From the NCBI GenBank assembly GCA_930367215.1, contig OV884058.1, forward strand, positions 215,120,208 through 215,184,207: a DNA stretch of 64,000 nucleotides. Reading direction: 5' to 3'. This document shows positions 10,323 to 22,445 of this stretch, piece by piece. The DNA is from Pollenia angustigena (Eukaryota; Arthropoda; Insecta; Diptera; Polleniidae). The position numbers and the translations under genes were made by a program. Below the pieces are notes generated by a model that was given only the letters and a program-made list of their open reading frames with translations, was not told the origin of the DNA and made no database searches. How positions within the stretch are numbered: position 1 is the stretch's first letter; every line of letters starts with the position of its first letter.

Positions 10323-10605
10323 TTTTATAAACTGAGGTATTTTTAGAAAATTCATCTGGCAGCACTGATCCAAATTTAATTTCACTTGAATTTTGTTACT
10401 GAAATTCTACTTTTTTTTATTGTAACAAGCACCATATTGAAATAAAGCCATATAAACCTAAACTTTTTCAATTGGAATACCTCCTCTTGTTATTGTATGA
10501 AATATTTATAAATGCTACTTTAAACTTTTTTATTACCATTTTTAACAGTAAATGTTGTTTTGTCTAAGGTTTCCCCGGTTGAAGAGAAGTATTTTAAATA
10601 AAAAA

Positions 10606-11756
10606 AAAACAAGTTAGAGTGCTATATTCGGCAATGCCGAATCTTTGCTACCCTCCACCGACAGTTCGAATGTTTTAGGATTAATATCTGTATGATGTCT
10701 ATTTTATTTTTTGCCTAAGGTTTCCCCGAATCTTTATAGAAAACATACATCTGCATTAAAATTGGCTGCGGTTTAGACCTATAATAAATTATTGACCAAC
10801 AATTAGAAAGTTGAATGCTATTTTTTTAGCAATTTTAAATAGCTTGAGTAAAATTTCATCCTTCGTAACAGTTTAAGCCGAACTTAAATGATTTTCAGAA
10901 GGGCGGAACAATTAGTTTTAGCGTTTTCAGTGAATTTCAGAAGGCTGCTAAAATGGGATCTAAGGTAAATTGTGGACCGTATATCACAAAATTGCATAAT
11001 GTTTTTTGTTTTATTATTATGGGGCCTACTGTAAATTATGGACCGATTTTCACGAAATTGCACAGTGTTATTGCTAGTCCTATTAAACTGTGACGAGCCA
11101 AGATTTGTAATGATAGCATTATTTTTTACGCTTTTGGCGTACTAAACTGTTTTCCGGGAGAAGGGTTTATATGGGGCCTAGGGTAAATTATAAACCGATC
11201 TTCACGAAATTTCCCAGTGTCATTTCTTGTCTTTGTTATGATAGCAATGCTAATTAGGGTTTAAGGCGTACTATACTGTTTTGCGGGAGAAGTGTTTATA
11301 TGGGGCTTAGGGTAAATTATGGATGGATCTTCACGAAATTTGACAGCGTGATTTCCGGTCGAATAAAACGAATTTTTGCAAAATCTTATATCATTTTGTG
11401 CACTGTTTTACCATTTATGTTAGTTTTTGTAACAAAATTGTCAATTTTTTTTAGGTAGTGGTTCCACATTTCGATTCATAGCTCAGATCCTACTGAACCG
11501 ATTTTGGTAGATTTCAATCCCAAACTGCATACAAGCAATTTGACACCAAGTTTGTTTATTTATTTTGAGTTTTTCAAAAGTGAACGTGTTTGCAACAGAC
11601 GGACAGACAGACAGACATGGCTAAGTCGACTTAGAATTACTCAAGGACCCATAATATATATACTTTATGGGGTCTGAGATGAATAATAAAAAAGTTTCAC
11701 ACGGAATGACAAACTTAGAATACCCTCTTCACAACTGATTGTAGTGGAGGGTACAA
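10606..11756 (+). repeat. dispersed repeat with complementary ACCCTCCAC ends and internal repeats
   Basis: The unit begins near CAAGTTAGAGTGCTATATTC with ACCCTCCAC at about 10650 and ends in GTGGAGGGTAC at 11756. The interior has a subrepeat of roughly 130 bp (GGGGCCTA-type, GGTAAATTATGGACC, TTCACGAAATT) three or more times, then the CGGACAGACAGACA and TACTTTATGGGGTC motifs common in fly intron repeats. No ORF. Superfamily not assigned. 10323-10605 holds no recognisable feature. Confidence 0.6.
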
Positions 11757-12153
11757 AAAAAATATCAAAAGAAAGCAGAAAATAAAAAAAAAACTTTGAT
11801 TTTGTTAAAGCCAGTTTAGATTCTTTTTAAAATTTTAATATTATAGAGAAGTTTTCCTAAAAAAGTTCTTTAATATTTATCCACATTAAAAAAGTTCAAA
11901 GGCGATTATTAAATGGCCCTTGTCTTAACATATATCCTGAAGAATTATTGTTTGTTTATTCTTTTAATATTTTAGATTTCATTTAAAATTTTCTTTGTAC
12001 AATTTATGGAGTCAAATTCTAAAATCAATATTAGTTTCTTTTCTATTATTGTATAATCTTATAAAATTTAAACTTTTATATAATATTAAGGAAGTTGCTG
12101 ATTACGTGATTACTTTATTTAATGGGCTTATATTCCAATAACCGAAAGCGCTG
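11757..12153. other. no feature recognised
   Basis: AT-rich sequence without an open frame of note or a repeat that I could match elsewhere in the window. Confidence 0.5.
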
Positions 12154-12156
12154 TAA

Positions 12157-12626
12157 AGGTAGAAGTACATAACACGCGTTAGTGCGCGTGCGCTCTGTCG
12201 TCTTCTGTCAAAAAAAGTTAAACTAGCGTGTTTTCATAGAACAAGCTACATGCAAAATATTTTGACGCGTTTGCGCCGGAAAGTTGGTTAACTTTGAACT
12301 TTTTAACGCGTTGTGTATTTTTGACAAGTAATCAGCTGACAATAAAAAGAATAATTTAACAAATTCGTGAATCATGAAAGAAAAACTTATTAAAGAGCTT
12401 AAAAAACATACAATATTTATATAAAAAGAATAAATTCAATAAAATAACAAAATCTTGATATACTTTCGAACCCGTTTTTAATGCACAAATAAGTAAACAA
12501 ATAAAAAACAGCTGACAGGAATGGCTTTTGTAACGCGTGTTGTGTAACTTGCAATTTTTTACGCGCTAAAGTTTTTAAAAGCATGATACTTGTCGACGAA
12601 CTAACGCGTGTTATGTACTTCCGCCT
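12157..12626. mobile_element. MITE with TAA target duplication
   Basis: Left tip AGGTAGAAGTACATAACACG and right tip (reverse-complemented) AGGCGGAAGTACATAACACG, both followed by CGTTAGT. TAA lies at 12154-12156 and 12627-12629. Length 470 bp. Repeated ACGCG motifs in the interior raise the local GC. The 3-bp TWA-type duplication points to PIF/Harbinger. No transposase. Confidence 0.75.
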
Positions 12627-12686
12627 TAAGGCAGTTGGATTGTTTTTATTTTTTAGAATATTATTATATGCTGAATTGTTATGTTT

Positions 12687-12958
12687 CCCAACAAACACAA
12701 GGGTTTGATTTGAAATTGAAAATGTTTTAAAAGCAAACGTTTTCATAACCTGCAAACGTTTGATATTCATTTGATAATCATAGCATTCTCAACAAAAAGG
12801 GTAAATTACTTTCAAATGAAAAATGCCTTTATTTGCAACTTGCTTTTAAACGTAATTCTCAAATGTTTTGCAAATGTTTTACAACGTGGAACATAAACAA
12901 ACATTTTATTATGTATTTTAAATTCATTATTTATTTAAATAAACTGTAAGATAAAATA
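12687..12958 (-). mobile_element. one end of the CCCAACAAACAC MITE family, truncated
   Basis: The tip CCCAACAAACAC and the following ~250 bp (AAACGTTTGATA, GCATTCTCAACAAAAAGGG, CAAATGTTTTACAACGTGGA) match the right end of the complete copy at 55898-56723 in inverted orientation. The partner TIR is absent. Homology stops near 12958. Confidence 0.65.
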
Positions 12959-12998
12959 ATGTATGAATGTATGAATAATGATGAAATTCCCGTTTATT

Positions 12999-13232
12999 TT
13001 TTTTAATTTATTTATTTATTTAATAGTTTCATTGTAATACAATAAGCCTAAACAGGCCAAAAAATCTCATATTACATAGATACATACATCCTGAATAAAA
13101 GACTATATAACATCCTAAATATTATCTTACATCTATACATTATACAAACAACATCTCAACAATTGGCTCCCCAGCCTAAGAAATAAAAACATCAACAAAG
13201 CAATAATAACACTGCTTTACAAATTTTTAATT
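12999..13232 (-). mobile_element. LINE 3' end fragment with AAAT tail
   Basis: On the minus strand this reads as unique 3'-UTR-like sequence (AGGCTGGGGAGCCAATTG, AGGCTTATTGTATTACAATG) ending in a short run of AAAT/TAAA units at about 13025-12999. That end type matches the LINE at 1-1117. No coding sequence remains. Confidence 0.45.
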
Positions 13233-14020
13233 TGGAAAATTACCAAGAACGCCACGTGCCTAGATAAGTTAACTTTGAGCTCCTGAACACGAAAAACGCT
13301 GTAATTTTTTTTTCATTAGTTAAGTTTTTTAGATAACGGTACTTTTGTGTTTTTCGGTGTATGGTCCCACTCAAACCCTTGTGGAGCCCAACCGATCGAG
13401 ATAAATGGCATATCGTTGGAAAGGCAACTGAATGCCTTTTCCGTCGATATGCTAAAAAAATTTATCTGATAAGAATTGGCTGAGTTATGGCATCTCAAAG
13501 TTCACAATTTGCCTATTTTTTACGTTTTTTTCAAAATTTTTCATTTTTATTTCGTTTTTTTTCTACGTTATAGTAAATATCTGGAATGTTTTATTTTTTA
13601 ACCAAATAGTTTATTTTGTTACCAACATTTTAAGCGCAATTTGAAAAAAATCGGATGAAAAATATTAAGGATTTTGTGGAACGAAAATATTTTCATCCCA
13701 TATAAAATTCCGCCTTTTTTTTAACCATCAGTTTTAACGTATTTAAAAAAAACGGAATTTTATATGAGATGAAAAATATTTTCGTTCCACAAAATCCTTA
13801 ATAAAAACTTTATTTTTCATCATCATTTTTATCTCGATCGGACTTTTCGGTTGGGCTCCACAAGGGTTTGAGTGGGACCATACACCGAAAAACACAAAAG
13901 TACCGTTATCTAAAAAACTTAACTAATGAAAAAAAAATTACAGCGTTTTTCGTGTTCAGGAGGTCAAAGTTAACTTATCTAGGCACGTGGCGTTCTTGGT
14001 AATTTTTGGCTGTAAACCAG
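13233..14020. repeat. 788-bp foldback repeat with asymmetric arms
   Basis: Outer arms 13233-13400 and about 13835-14020 are inverted copies (ACCAAGAACGCCACGTGCC, AACACGAAAAACGCTG, CACTCAAACCCTTGTGGAGC). A second, inner pair (13654-13719 and 13754-13820; GGAACGAAAATATTTTCATC) surrounds the centre. A 240-bp stretch (13400-13640) is present only in the left arm. A partial copy sits at 9970-10165. No TSD was established. Confidence 0.65.
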
Positions 14021-14094
14021 TGTAATATAGTCCCAATGTTGTGAACAGACATGGAGATTCATGTAGAATTAATTGGGAAAACTAAATAACATTA

Positions 14095-14764
14095 AGGTGT
14101 TATGATACTTGCTATTTTTAGTATTGGATTTTTTTAGGATTGACTGAATGAAACAACAAATGCGAGAAAGAACAAGAAATACAATTTGATAAACAACCCC
14201 TTTTTCTCTGATTGACATTTCTCATGTTTATTTTTTTCTTTCACTAAAACAAAAAAAATTGTAAAAGCTTGGGCAGTTGAAACTTTTTATGTTTTTGATA
14301 AGTGAAATGAAGCAGGTGCCCTTCATATGGGATGTAATTCGTAATATTTTACATTATTTGCATTAAATTTTTTTGTATATCAAAAAAAAATTGTTTGTGA
14401 TTCCAAAATAAAATGTAAACAAAACAAACAATATTGCCCACGTTTTTTTCCCACAAAAACCCGTCAAAAAAGCTAAAAATCGCAACAAAAAAAAGTTAAA
14501 ACCGCTACTTTCGATCGAAAACTATAAAATTGGCAACATTTCTAACAATTAATCTGGAAATGTCAATTTTAAGTTAAAAATTTTTATATATCTTTTGACA
14601 GTCTTGGATTATTTATCGATAACACATGTATATTTGTTTGACATTTCAAGATTTTTTATGATATAATCATACTCTTTACACTTAGTCAGTTTTCCTATGC
14701 AAATATATTTGCACTGTTCTCCAATATAGAAAAAATACAAAAAATAGCAAGTATCATAACAGCT
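14095..14764. mobile_element. MITE with TTA target duplication next to the LINE-A 3' end
   Basis: Left tip AGGTGTTATGATACTTGCTA and right tip (reverse-complemented) AGCTGTTATGATACTTGCTA, both continuing as TTTTT-GTAT/AGTAT. TTA lies at 14092-14094 and 14765-14767. Length 670 bp, no ORF. PIF/Harbinger-like by TSD. The gap 14021-14091 shows nothing. Confidence 0.8.
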
Positions 14765-15026
14765 TTAGAAAAAAAAAAAAAATAAACCAATGTAACATTT
14801 TTAACTTGACAGGAAACAGGTACCTAACTGTTAAGTGAAATATTAAGTGTCACAAAATTGAGGTAAATCACAAGTGAGTTAAAAACCATTATCCGCTTGA
14901 ACATATGCAAAGTCAAAATAACACACGTGAATAAAAAGCACAGCTTGATTAAAGGAAAATTAAGTCCAATCATCCCAAAATCGCAAAATCAGGTCCAGAA
15001 AATGAGCACTTAAGTCAAAACTAAGC

Positions 15027-15449
15027 CTAATTAATAACAGAAAGGTAACTGAATAGTTTTAAACGAAACGCATTATTGGAATAAGAGAATATCCGAAAAT
15101 CAACAGGCAGATAATTCCAGTTCCTTGCAATCCTAACAATAAAGGATCTTTCAAAAATACTACATATAATCCTAGGGATAATTATTTGAGGGTTTCTTAT
15201 AGAGTGTGAAAATGAAAACGTAGTACAAAGTTGATAAGGTATGCCATACTTAATAACTCTGTAAAAAAGAAAAAAAAAAAAACAACGAATATTCATAAAA
15301 ACCCTAAAACTACAACCTAAAAACTCTCAACCTGCTCAGAAATATGAATCCTCATACGAACATTATAAACGTAACGCACTATAGAGTTAAGAATACGATT
15401 TAATTTAGCTGAAATAAACGTCAATGTGCCGGAAACTACCTCAAGTCCA
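15027..15449 (-). pseudogene. LINE-A ORF2, C-terminal segment
   Basis: Minus-strand translation continues from the piece at 16419: YGLEVVSGTLTFISAKLNRI, NVRMRIHISEQVESF, then, after a frame change in an A/T run near 15290, RVIKYGIPYQLCTTFSFSHS and ERSFIVRIARNWNYLPVDFR, ending at 15027. The 'WNYLP' block is the conserved LINE C terminus (compare RLWNKLP in the LINE at 1-1117). It is separated from the RT by the MITE at 15452-16416. The 3' UTR extends to about 14768 with no coding content. Confidence 0.75.
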
Positions 15450-15451
15450 TA

Positions 15452-16416
15452 CACGCAGAGAAAAAACATGATAAATGGGTGGTCACTACGACAATTTTTG
15501 TTCATATTTGCCCAATATGTTTACCCCAATAAATTAATTATAGTCCTAATATAACTACAAAAAAGAATTTTTGTCCTTTACATTTTTTAATTCGCTATAA
15601 TAATATTATATGGTGCTTTACACCTAAAAATGTTACCCTGGTCTAGCTAAACATATTAGATTTTGTGAAATGTTTGCTAATATAATATTTATTTTCAACT
15701 ATATCAATAAAATCATAATGTTAGTTGCACACAAAAGGTCAAAACAAACAGTGTGTGCTTATTTTCCGTCCGCGAGCGTTTCATCGGGTCGCATGAATGA
15801 AAAAAAATAACTAAAATGTTTTTCGGGGAGAAAAAGGCTATTCTACTTTCCAGACGATATAAGTTATTATACGTTCTTAAGTGTACGGAAAAAATATATT
15901 AAAAAGTGTAATTGCGTGCCGAAGTAAAACAACAAGGAATATTCAAAAAGAAGTCATCAAGGCAAGCATATGCTGATTTTATTAAATAAAATTGCACCAC
16001 AAAAACGTTATATACAATTTTTAAATTTAATAAAACACACACATATATGTATATGTATAATTGTATGTATTTAGTTTCATTCTACTTATTTTAGATATAA
16101 TACAAAGAATATTTACATAAATTTATTAAACAAAAATTCCTTTTTTGCAATAAAATTTGATTTGGTTTTATTGCGAAATTCATGTAACATCTTGAAATAG
16201 ACATGTTTCATGGTGTTAGGAAATATAGAAACATGGTTTGAAAGATCATTTGCGTTTTTCTTCTGAGCATAATAATATGTTTGAGTCAATAACAAGCTAT
16301 TAACATTATGTCTGAACATATATTGTTACTTAAGACGTGTTTGACACAATCATAACCACAAACATTAATGATAGTTTGCGATTGTGGTTGCATCAACCAT
16401 GTTTTTTCTCTGCGTG
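15452..16416. mobile_element. MITE with TA target duplication inside LINE-A
   Basis: Perfect TIR CACGCAGAGAAAAAACATG at both ends, TA at 15450-15451 and 16417-16418. Removing 967 bp joins 'LLMPHIY' to 'YGLEVVSG' in the LINE-A reading frame. Length 965 bp. Inside, near 15780-15960, is a GC-richer + strand patch that reads FFGEKKAILLSRRYKL in one frame, possibly a remnant of the parent's coding sequence. An isolated tip of the same family lies at 23612-23632. Confidence 0.8.
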
Positions 16417-16418
16417 TA

Positions 16419-16932
16419 ATAAATATGTGGCATTAAAAGTGCATAGGACAACCTATATCTTACACAACATGGCAAGTATAAGTTACTAGAATAAATTCTA
16501 CGCAAAACTCCTAATACTCTACCGTACACGTGATTTACATGATTTTCAAAAGTAAGTTTATTATCCAGATATACACCCAAACACTTAAGGTTTTCAACAA
16601 AGGCAATTCTCTTGCCATCCACACAATTAAGCTCGGAATCAACATTGCTAAAGAGCATAGCCTTAGTTTTAGAGCAATTAAGAGATAAAAAATTCAAAGA
16701 TGACCATTGTGAAAAACGCGTTAAACTATAATTAATATTAGATTCCAAAACATCAATATTATCTCTATGGGAGCTAAACAGGAGAAATACATCATCAGCA
16801 TATAAAAAACTTTTACAAACACTTGACTCCATATGACCAGGAAGATCATTCACATACACTAAGTAAAGAAGAGGCCCTAAAACTGACGCTTGAGGAACTC
16901 CTGATAGTAAAGAAAGAATCTCAGAACGAATA
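16419..16932 (-). pseudogene. LINE-A ORF2, RT palm segment
   Basis: Minus-strand translation gives ILSLLSGVPQASVLGPLLY (RT motif B/4 region), VYVNDLPGHMESSVCKSFLY, the catalytic ADDVFLLFSSH, then SLNFLSLNCSKTKAMLF and ENLKCLGVYLDNKLTFENHV, all LINE RT landmarks in order. The frame is open across this piece. It is bounded on the right by the LINE-B insertion and on the left by the TA MITE. A decoy + strand frame (16823-16932) overlaps it and runs on into LINE-B. Confidence 0.8.
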
Positions 16933-19193
16933 TTTTGATGTGGTATCGAGTGGTGAGCCTACCTATTGGCCAACCGACTTCAATAAGCTACCAGACCTTA
17001 TTGACTTTGCTGTAATTAAAAACACCAAGCGCGATCAGGTACTAGTTAGTTCCTCCTATGATCTATCGTCTGATCATTCACCTTCAATCCTCTTTTTAAA
17101 AGGCAATTCTGACACCGCAGCTGCAAACTTAATTTCCTATCCAAACAGAAACACAAATTGGTTAAAGTATAAAATGTATGTGAGCTCTTACCTATCACAG
17201 TGCATTCCCCTTAAAAAAATTCATCTGACATCCAAATAGCTGTCGACCGATTTGCAGAAGTCTTGGATTCTGCAGCAAGAAAGGCAACCCCAATCAAGCG
17301 GACAATTAAACGTGCTCCTTACAATACATCGACGGATATACAGACCCTTATCAGAGAAAAAAGGAAGTTAAGAAGACAATGGCAAAACAATCGTTCCCCA
17401 ACCACTAAGGCCCAACTACAATTATGCCTGACAACTATTCGCAACAAATTGAGACAGAACCACGAGTCTGCAATATAAGGCTATCTTAACAGCCTAGATG
17501 CCACAAAAAACTCCAATTACAGCTTATGGAAGGCTGTACGGCATATGAAATGCCCTATAAACCAAGAATCTCCATTAAGACTGGAAACCCGCACTTGGGC
17601 CAAAAACACAAATGAAAAATTAAAAGCTTTCGCGGGCCACCTTGAGAAAGTTTTCACGCCACATGATGCACATACTTGTTCCTGTCGTCCAATCATTCCT
17701 GATAAGGTAAACCATCCAATAAAATTTAACATAACTCAAGTAAAATCTGCAATAGAAAAAGTGAATATTAGAAAATCTCCCGGACCTGACCGCATCACAG
17801 GGTCAATGATAAGAAACCTACCATCGTCTGCTTCTAGAATCTTGCTGCTCATTTTTAACACGATATTAAGAATCGGATACTTCCCAGCCTCATGGAAGAG
17901 GTCTATAATTGTTATGATTCCCAAGCCAGGAAAAGATCCTAGCCAGGTTGCGTCGTACAGACCGATAAGCTTATTATCAATGCTATCGAAGCTTTTCGAA
18001 AAAATATTCGTTTGAAGTATAACTCCTCATCTAAATGAACACGATATCATCCCGGATCACCAGTTCGGATTCAGAGCGAAACATGGTACAATAGAACAAG
18101 TGCATAGAATTGTCACCCTTATTAGATCGGCGTTTGAGAAAAAGCAATACTGCTCAGCCCTGTTTATAGACATTTCCCAAGCATTTGACAAAGTTTGCCA
18201 TGATGGGCTACTCATCAAAATAACACGAATGCTTCCTCAAAACACTCACAAGCTTCTGGAGAGCTATCTAACAGGCAGAACATTCATAGTAAGGTCGCAA
18301 GATAAATACTCCCCCCTCAAGAAAATTACTGCTGGTGTCCCCCAAGGCAGCATATTAGGACCGCTTCTATATATAATATACACAGCGGATATGCCAACAA
18401 ACCTGACCACGCATACCTCTACATTTGCAAACGACACAGCATTTATTAGCGTTAACCATGACCCAAAAGTCGCATCGCATAATCTGCAGTCTCACATCAA
18501 TGAACTAGAGGCATAGCTAGAAAAATGGAGAAGAAAGGTTAACCCGGCTAAATGTGCTCACTTAACTTTCACGCTCAGAAGACAAACGTGCCCAGCTGTA
18601 AAAATAAAAAACATCACTGTTCCGATAGAAAACCATGTTAAGTACTTGGGAATTCATATAGATAGACGCTTGACCTGATCTCGTCATATTGAAGCGAAAA
18701 TAACGGCTATGAAACTTATGGAAACTGGTGGAAACTTGTCTTTAGACAACAAAATTCTTTTATACAAGTCCATCATAAAACCAATATGGACATATGGCAT
18801 CCAATTATGGGGTACTGCATGTGCATCTAACATCCAAAAGCTTCAAAGAAGACAGTCTAGAATATTACGACAAATGGTCTGCGCCCCATAGTATATACGT
18901 AATGATATTATCCACAGAGATCTCAACGTCCCCACTATCCAAGAGGAAATTAAAAAATATTCAATTAGCTACAGCCCACCCTAACTACCTCGTTCGGGGT
19001 CTGCTTCAGTTCGAAGGTCACCAGAGGCTAAAAAGAACCGATACTTTGAGCCTAACTAGAAGACATTTTTAAAATTTGAATACAGCAGTTAGTGGTTACA
19101 CTGGTAACAACTAATAAACAACAAGTAGAATTAAGATGTGAATACATATTGTAAATTTCGAGAAGAAAGATTTAATAATAAATTTAAAATAAA
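16933..19193 (+). mobile_element. LINE-B copy 1: 5'-truncated Jockey-clade LINE inserted in LINE-A
   Basis: The insertion starts within the endonuclease domain and ends in an AAAATAAAA tail. The 10-bp duplication AGAACGAATA flanks it at 16923-16932 and 19194-19203. This is typical target-primed insertion with 5' truncation. The second copy at 39357-40160 shares the 3' end. The right TSD was later hit by the hAT element at 19207. Confidence 0.85.
16938..19072 (+). pseudogene. LINE-B ORF2 (endonuclease end plus reverse transcriptase), broken
   Basis: The frame enters at FDVVSSGEPTYWPTDFNKLP, the last part of the apurinic-type endonuclease, with the catalytic SSDHSP. A stop at 17237 and frame changes follow. 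RT blocks: KSPGPDRITGSMIRNLP (17770), WKRSIIVMIPKPGKDPSQ (17895), YRPISLLSMLSKLFEKIFV (17957), LFIDISQAFDKVCHDGLL (18160), TAGVPQGSILGPLLY (18330), and an active-site segment STFANDTAFIS where the usual ADD reads ANDT (18420). C-terminal KPIWTYGIQLWGTACASNI is diagnostic of the Jockey clade. Several stops and the Asp-to-Asn change make it inactive. Confidence 0.85.
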
Positions 19194-19206
19194 AGAACGA
19201 ATACCG

Positions 19207-20314
19207 TAGGGCTGCCAGAAGTTTGAACCTATCAACCAGGACTCATAGAAAAAATGGATAAAAATTACGCCAACAAAAAAGTTTTTTTTAATGCACATGT
19301 ATGTATGTATATGTAAAAACCATCCAGTTTTTATTTTTAAATCCAACAATATATGAGGCTATCATTGCTGAAATGGTTACTTGGTTACGGTTCTGGTGAA
19401 AGATATGTTCCTTGCACTGTTCTTAACAGTGCGATAGTCGAGTAAGTCAACTGTTTGTATCCAAAACAGATGGCGCTAAAAACATAGTTTTTGGATGGGC
19501 CGTTGCAACCAAGTACTATAGTGCAAGAGTAGTGTTAACTCCTCATATTCTCATAATAAGTCTGGGGTTACACCACTTCTCATATATAAAAAAAATCAAC
19601 TTGTACTTCATTTATGTACATAAAAACGATGAAAAATAATGAAAAGTTGAGCTTAAAATGTTCTAAACTATAATACTTTTCAGAAGATTACACTTTTTCT
19701 AGAACTTCATTTTAGCCTTTGATTTAGTTACTTACATTGAATATCACTCTCCAGTGTCTCAGTCTTCAACGAGTTTCTTTCTTTAGTCCATAGAGCAGAC
19801 TTGCAAAATCAAAATCTTTTGATTTTTCTTCAACCAACTTGACAACTGTCAAACTAATCAATTGACAAAGCCATACACACTTTGATTTGGACAATAACCG
19901 ACTCAGTTGACAATTGAATTGAAACGTGTATTGGCTATTTTAAAGAAAGTAATTTGTTATCGGTTTTCGATTACTTATAAAAGTTGTTAACACGGTATAA
20001 CTTTTTAAAGCAACTAGTTGAAACAAAATTTGGAAGAGAATTGATTCTCATCTAATTTTATTCAAAGCTTTTAGTTAAACGACGTTAACACCAGATAACA
20101 GTTGAATTAGATTAAAGTTGTTTATACAATTGCCTTATGTTAGCAGTGTTAAAACAGAAATCTTAACCTTTGCTAACAACTAAAACCAGCAAAAAGCAAA
20201 TTTTCTATCTTGACCTGTAAAAAAACCAGGACAATTTCATAGTGGACCAGGACACCAGGACAAGTAGTCAAAAACCAGGACAATCCTGGAAAACCAGGAC
20301 GTATGGCAGGCCTA
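19207..20314. mobile_element. non-autonomous hAT element
   Basis: Tips TAGGGCTGCCA (left) and TAGGCCTGCCA (right, reverse-complemented) with an 8-bp duplication GAATACCG at 19199-19206 and 20315-20322. The right arm holds repeated 'ACCAGGACA' motifs and the left arm has ACCAGGACT. Length 1,108 bp and no transposase, so it must be mobilised in trans. Its target lay across the junction of the LINE-B 3' TSD and the LINE-A sequence. Confidence 0.85.
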
Positions 20315-20322
20315 GAATACCG

Positions 20323-21885
20323 CCAAAGTCCACAAACTGATGTCTGCCACTCAAATACGAATAAATTAGTTTACAGGCAGATCAGGAGAACTTAAAGATA
20401 TTTTTCAACTTGCTTATCATAATGTTATAACTAACAGAGTTAAATGCTTTGGTTAAATCAAGGGAAATAAGTGATGATAAACGTCCATTCGGCAAGATAG
20501 ATATAGGTCGTAAGTCATCTAAGTTTCATACGATCTTTGTTGTGGGAATTGGAACAACCCGGGTCTTCGTCCAATCCGTTGGAAAAACAGATGATGTTAA
20601 TATCGAATTAACATGATGTTTCAACAAGTGAGAAATATAAGGGTAAATTATCTTTAAAAAGGTAATTGGAATACCATCAGTACCAACAGATTTAAATTTT
20701 ACTCTATGAACGGCAAATAAAAGTTCATCGTCAGTAATGCAACTAAACGAAAATAATCCTATATCATCAAAAGTACCAATATCAAAACTACTGGAGTCCA
20801 CATGAGAAAAATTAAAAAAGTGGGAATTAATGTCATCAGCACTAAATTCACCTAAACACTCGTTATTATGACCAGTAAAACCATTACCTTTCCAAATCCT
20901 CCACATGGCACTTGAGTCTATACCAGAAAACAACTTTGCAAAAAATTTACTTCTTTCCTTTCGAATGATATTTTTAGCCCGATTACGATACCGACAATAT
21001 ACTCTCCAGTCATCTTCAGACCTGAAGGCTTGAAATGCAGAATATGCCAAGTCCCTCATCGAGGTTGCTAATTTCATCCAACCGTCCAAACTTCTAGAAA
21101 TCGTTTTACGAACAAGCGGTACAAAACTAAAGAGAGATACAAAAAGCGACCTCAATATGCGCCACTGCGAATCAATATCACCGGAACCAAAAAAGTGCAT
21201 AGTATCAAACCGAGACAAAAAAGCCAGCATACCATCCCAGTCAATTCGTTTATAGTCTCTATACTCAAAATATTGGGGAATATATTCAGGATTAATATCA
21301 AACACAGCATAAATTAAAGCATGGTGTGATATCGAGGGGCATTGGACTTGATTGGAAAAACGTATCATGGACCTACTCCAACACATCTAAATGCAAATTT
21401 TCAAAAGATGCAAGAATACCACTAGGCAAATAAACACAACCAAAAACCGTACTAGTATTACCATAAATCACTTCTTTAAATATAGACTCGCAAGTATCCG
21501 GTTCAGATACCCTTAAAATAACCCTAAATTTAAGGGTATTAGCTAAATAAAAACATACTCCACCACCACGGGCATGCAACCTGTCATTTCTAACCAAGGA
21601 GTAACCAGTTATAGCAAGTGATAAGTTTGTTACATAAGGTTTTAGCCATGCTTCAGAAATAGCAATGATATCAAAGTTTCCATTAAAAATTCTAATTTCC
21701 ATTAAAGATCTAATACTCTGGCAATTAATGTGAGCAACCTTTAACTGATCAGAGAAATGAGATAAAGATGATTTTATTAAAGTTCCACAACTCACAACAG
21801 GACCAATATTATCATTATTTACAGACATCATTAAAAAAAATAAAAAATAATAGAATGGGGAACCAAAGGATGAAAAATATTTCAA
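20323..21885 (-). pseudogene. LINE-A ORF2, endonuclease and N-terminal RT
   Basis: The start at about 21828 (MSVNNDNIGPVV) precedes KVAHINCQSIRSLMEI, IIAISEAWLKPYV (catalytic Glu) and ARGGGVCFYL, the N-terminal half of the LINE endonuclease. A frame change at about 21375 leads into a long open frame (21386-20526) with NIIRKERSKFFAKLFS and the RT start VKFKSVGTDGIPITFLK, followed by VFPTDWTKTRVVPIP. After a stop near 20526 come SLISLDLTKAFNSVSYNIM (RT motif A region) and ACKLI, GRHQFVDFGGI up to 20323. The endonuclease catalytic end (GD..N, SDH) is not visible, so it probably suffered a deletion near the frame change. Confidence 0.75.
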
Positions 21886-22445
21886 AATTTTGCATTAAAA
21901 TTATAACCATTATTAATATATATTCCGGCTATCAAAGGCAAATTAAATGAGATCATTAAACACTTAAATAGTATACATCAGTTCAATTTAATTGTTAAAT
22001 AAATTCCTATATAAAAATTAATTTATTTCATTAGAAAAATAAGGTAAGATTAAAAAAAGATTCAAAAACTTAATTAAACTTAATACTCCCTTATTCATAA
22101 AATTACTTTAAGTTTACAAGGATTTCAAAAAATAAACTTTGTAGAAGTTAAAATATTTTTGATGAATATGGCCCTACGAAAATTAACTATAAGAGCCACA
22201 TTAAAGCAAAAAAAATTCAAATTAAAAATAAAAAGTGGAAAAAAAAATATGTGATTAAATCAGATTATAGACCCAATAAAAAATTTTATCATTTTGCGAA
22301 GCACTAAAGGTACATTTAAAAAAATAAGCGCACAATTATGCGCTACGCAATAAGACATACAGAAATGCAGTAAAGTAAGTGAAAGAACTTTCAACAACTT
22401 TTATAAAAAAAAAAATAACATTTCAAGTGCTACGGCATTCCCTTA

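Noticed and set aside
16823..17239. One long + strand frame
   Set aside because: It fuses the antisense of LINE-A with the start of the LINE-B insertion; only the part after 16933 is real LINE-B coding.
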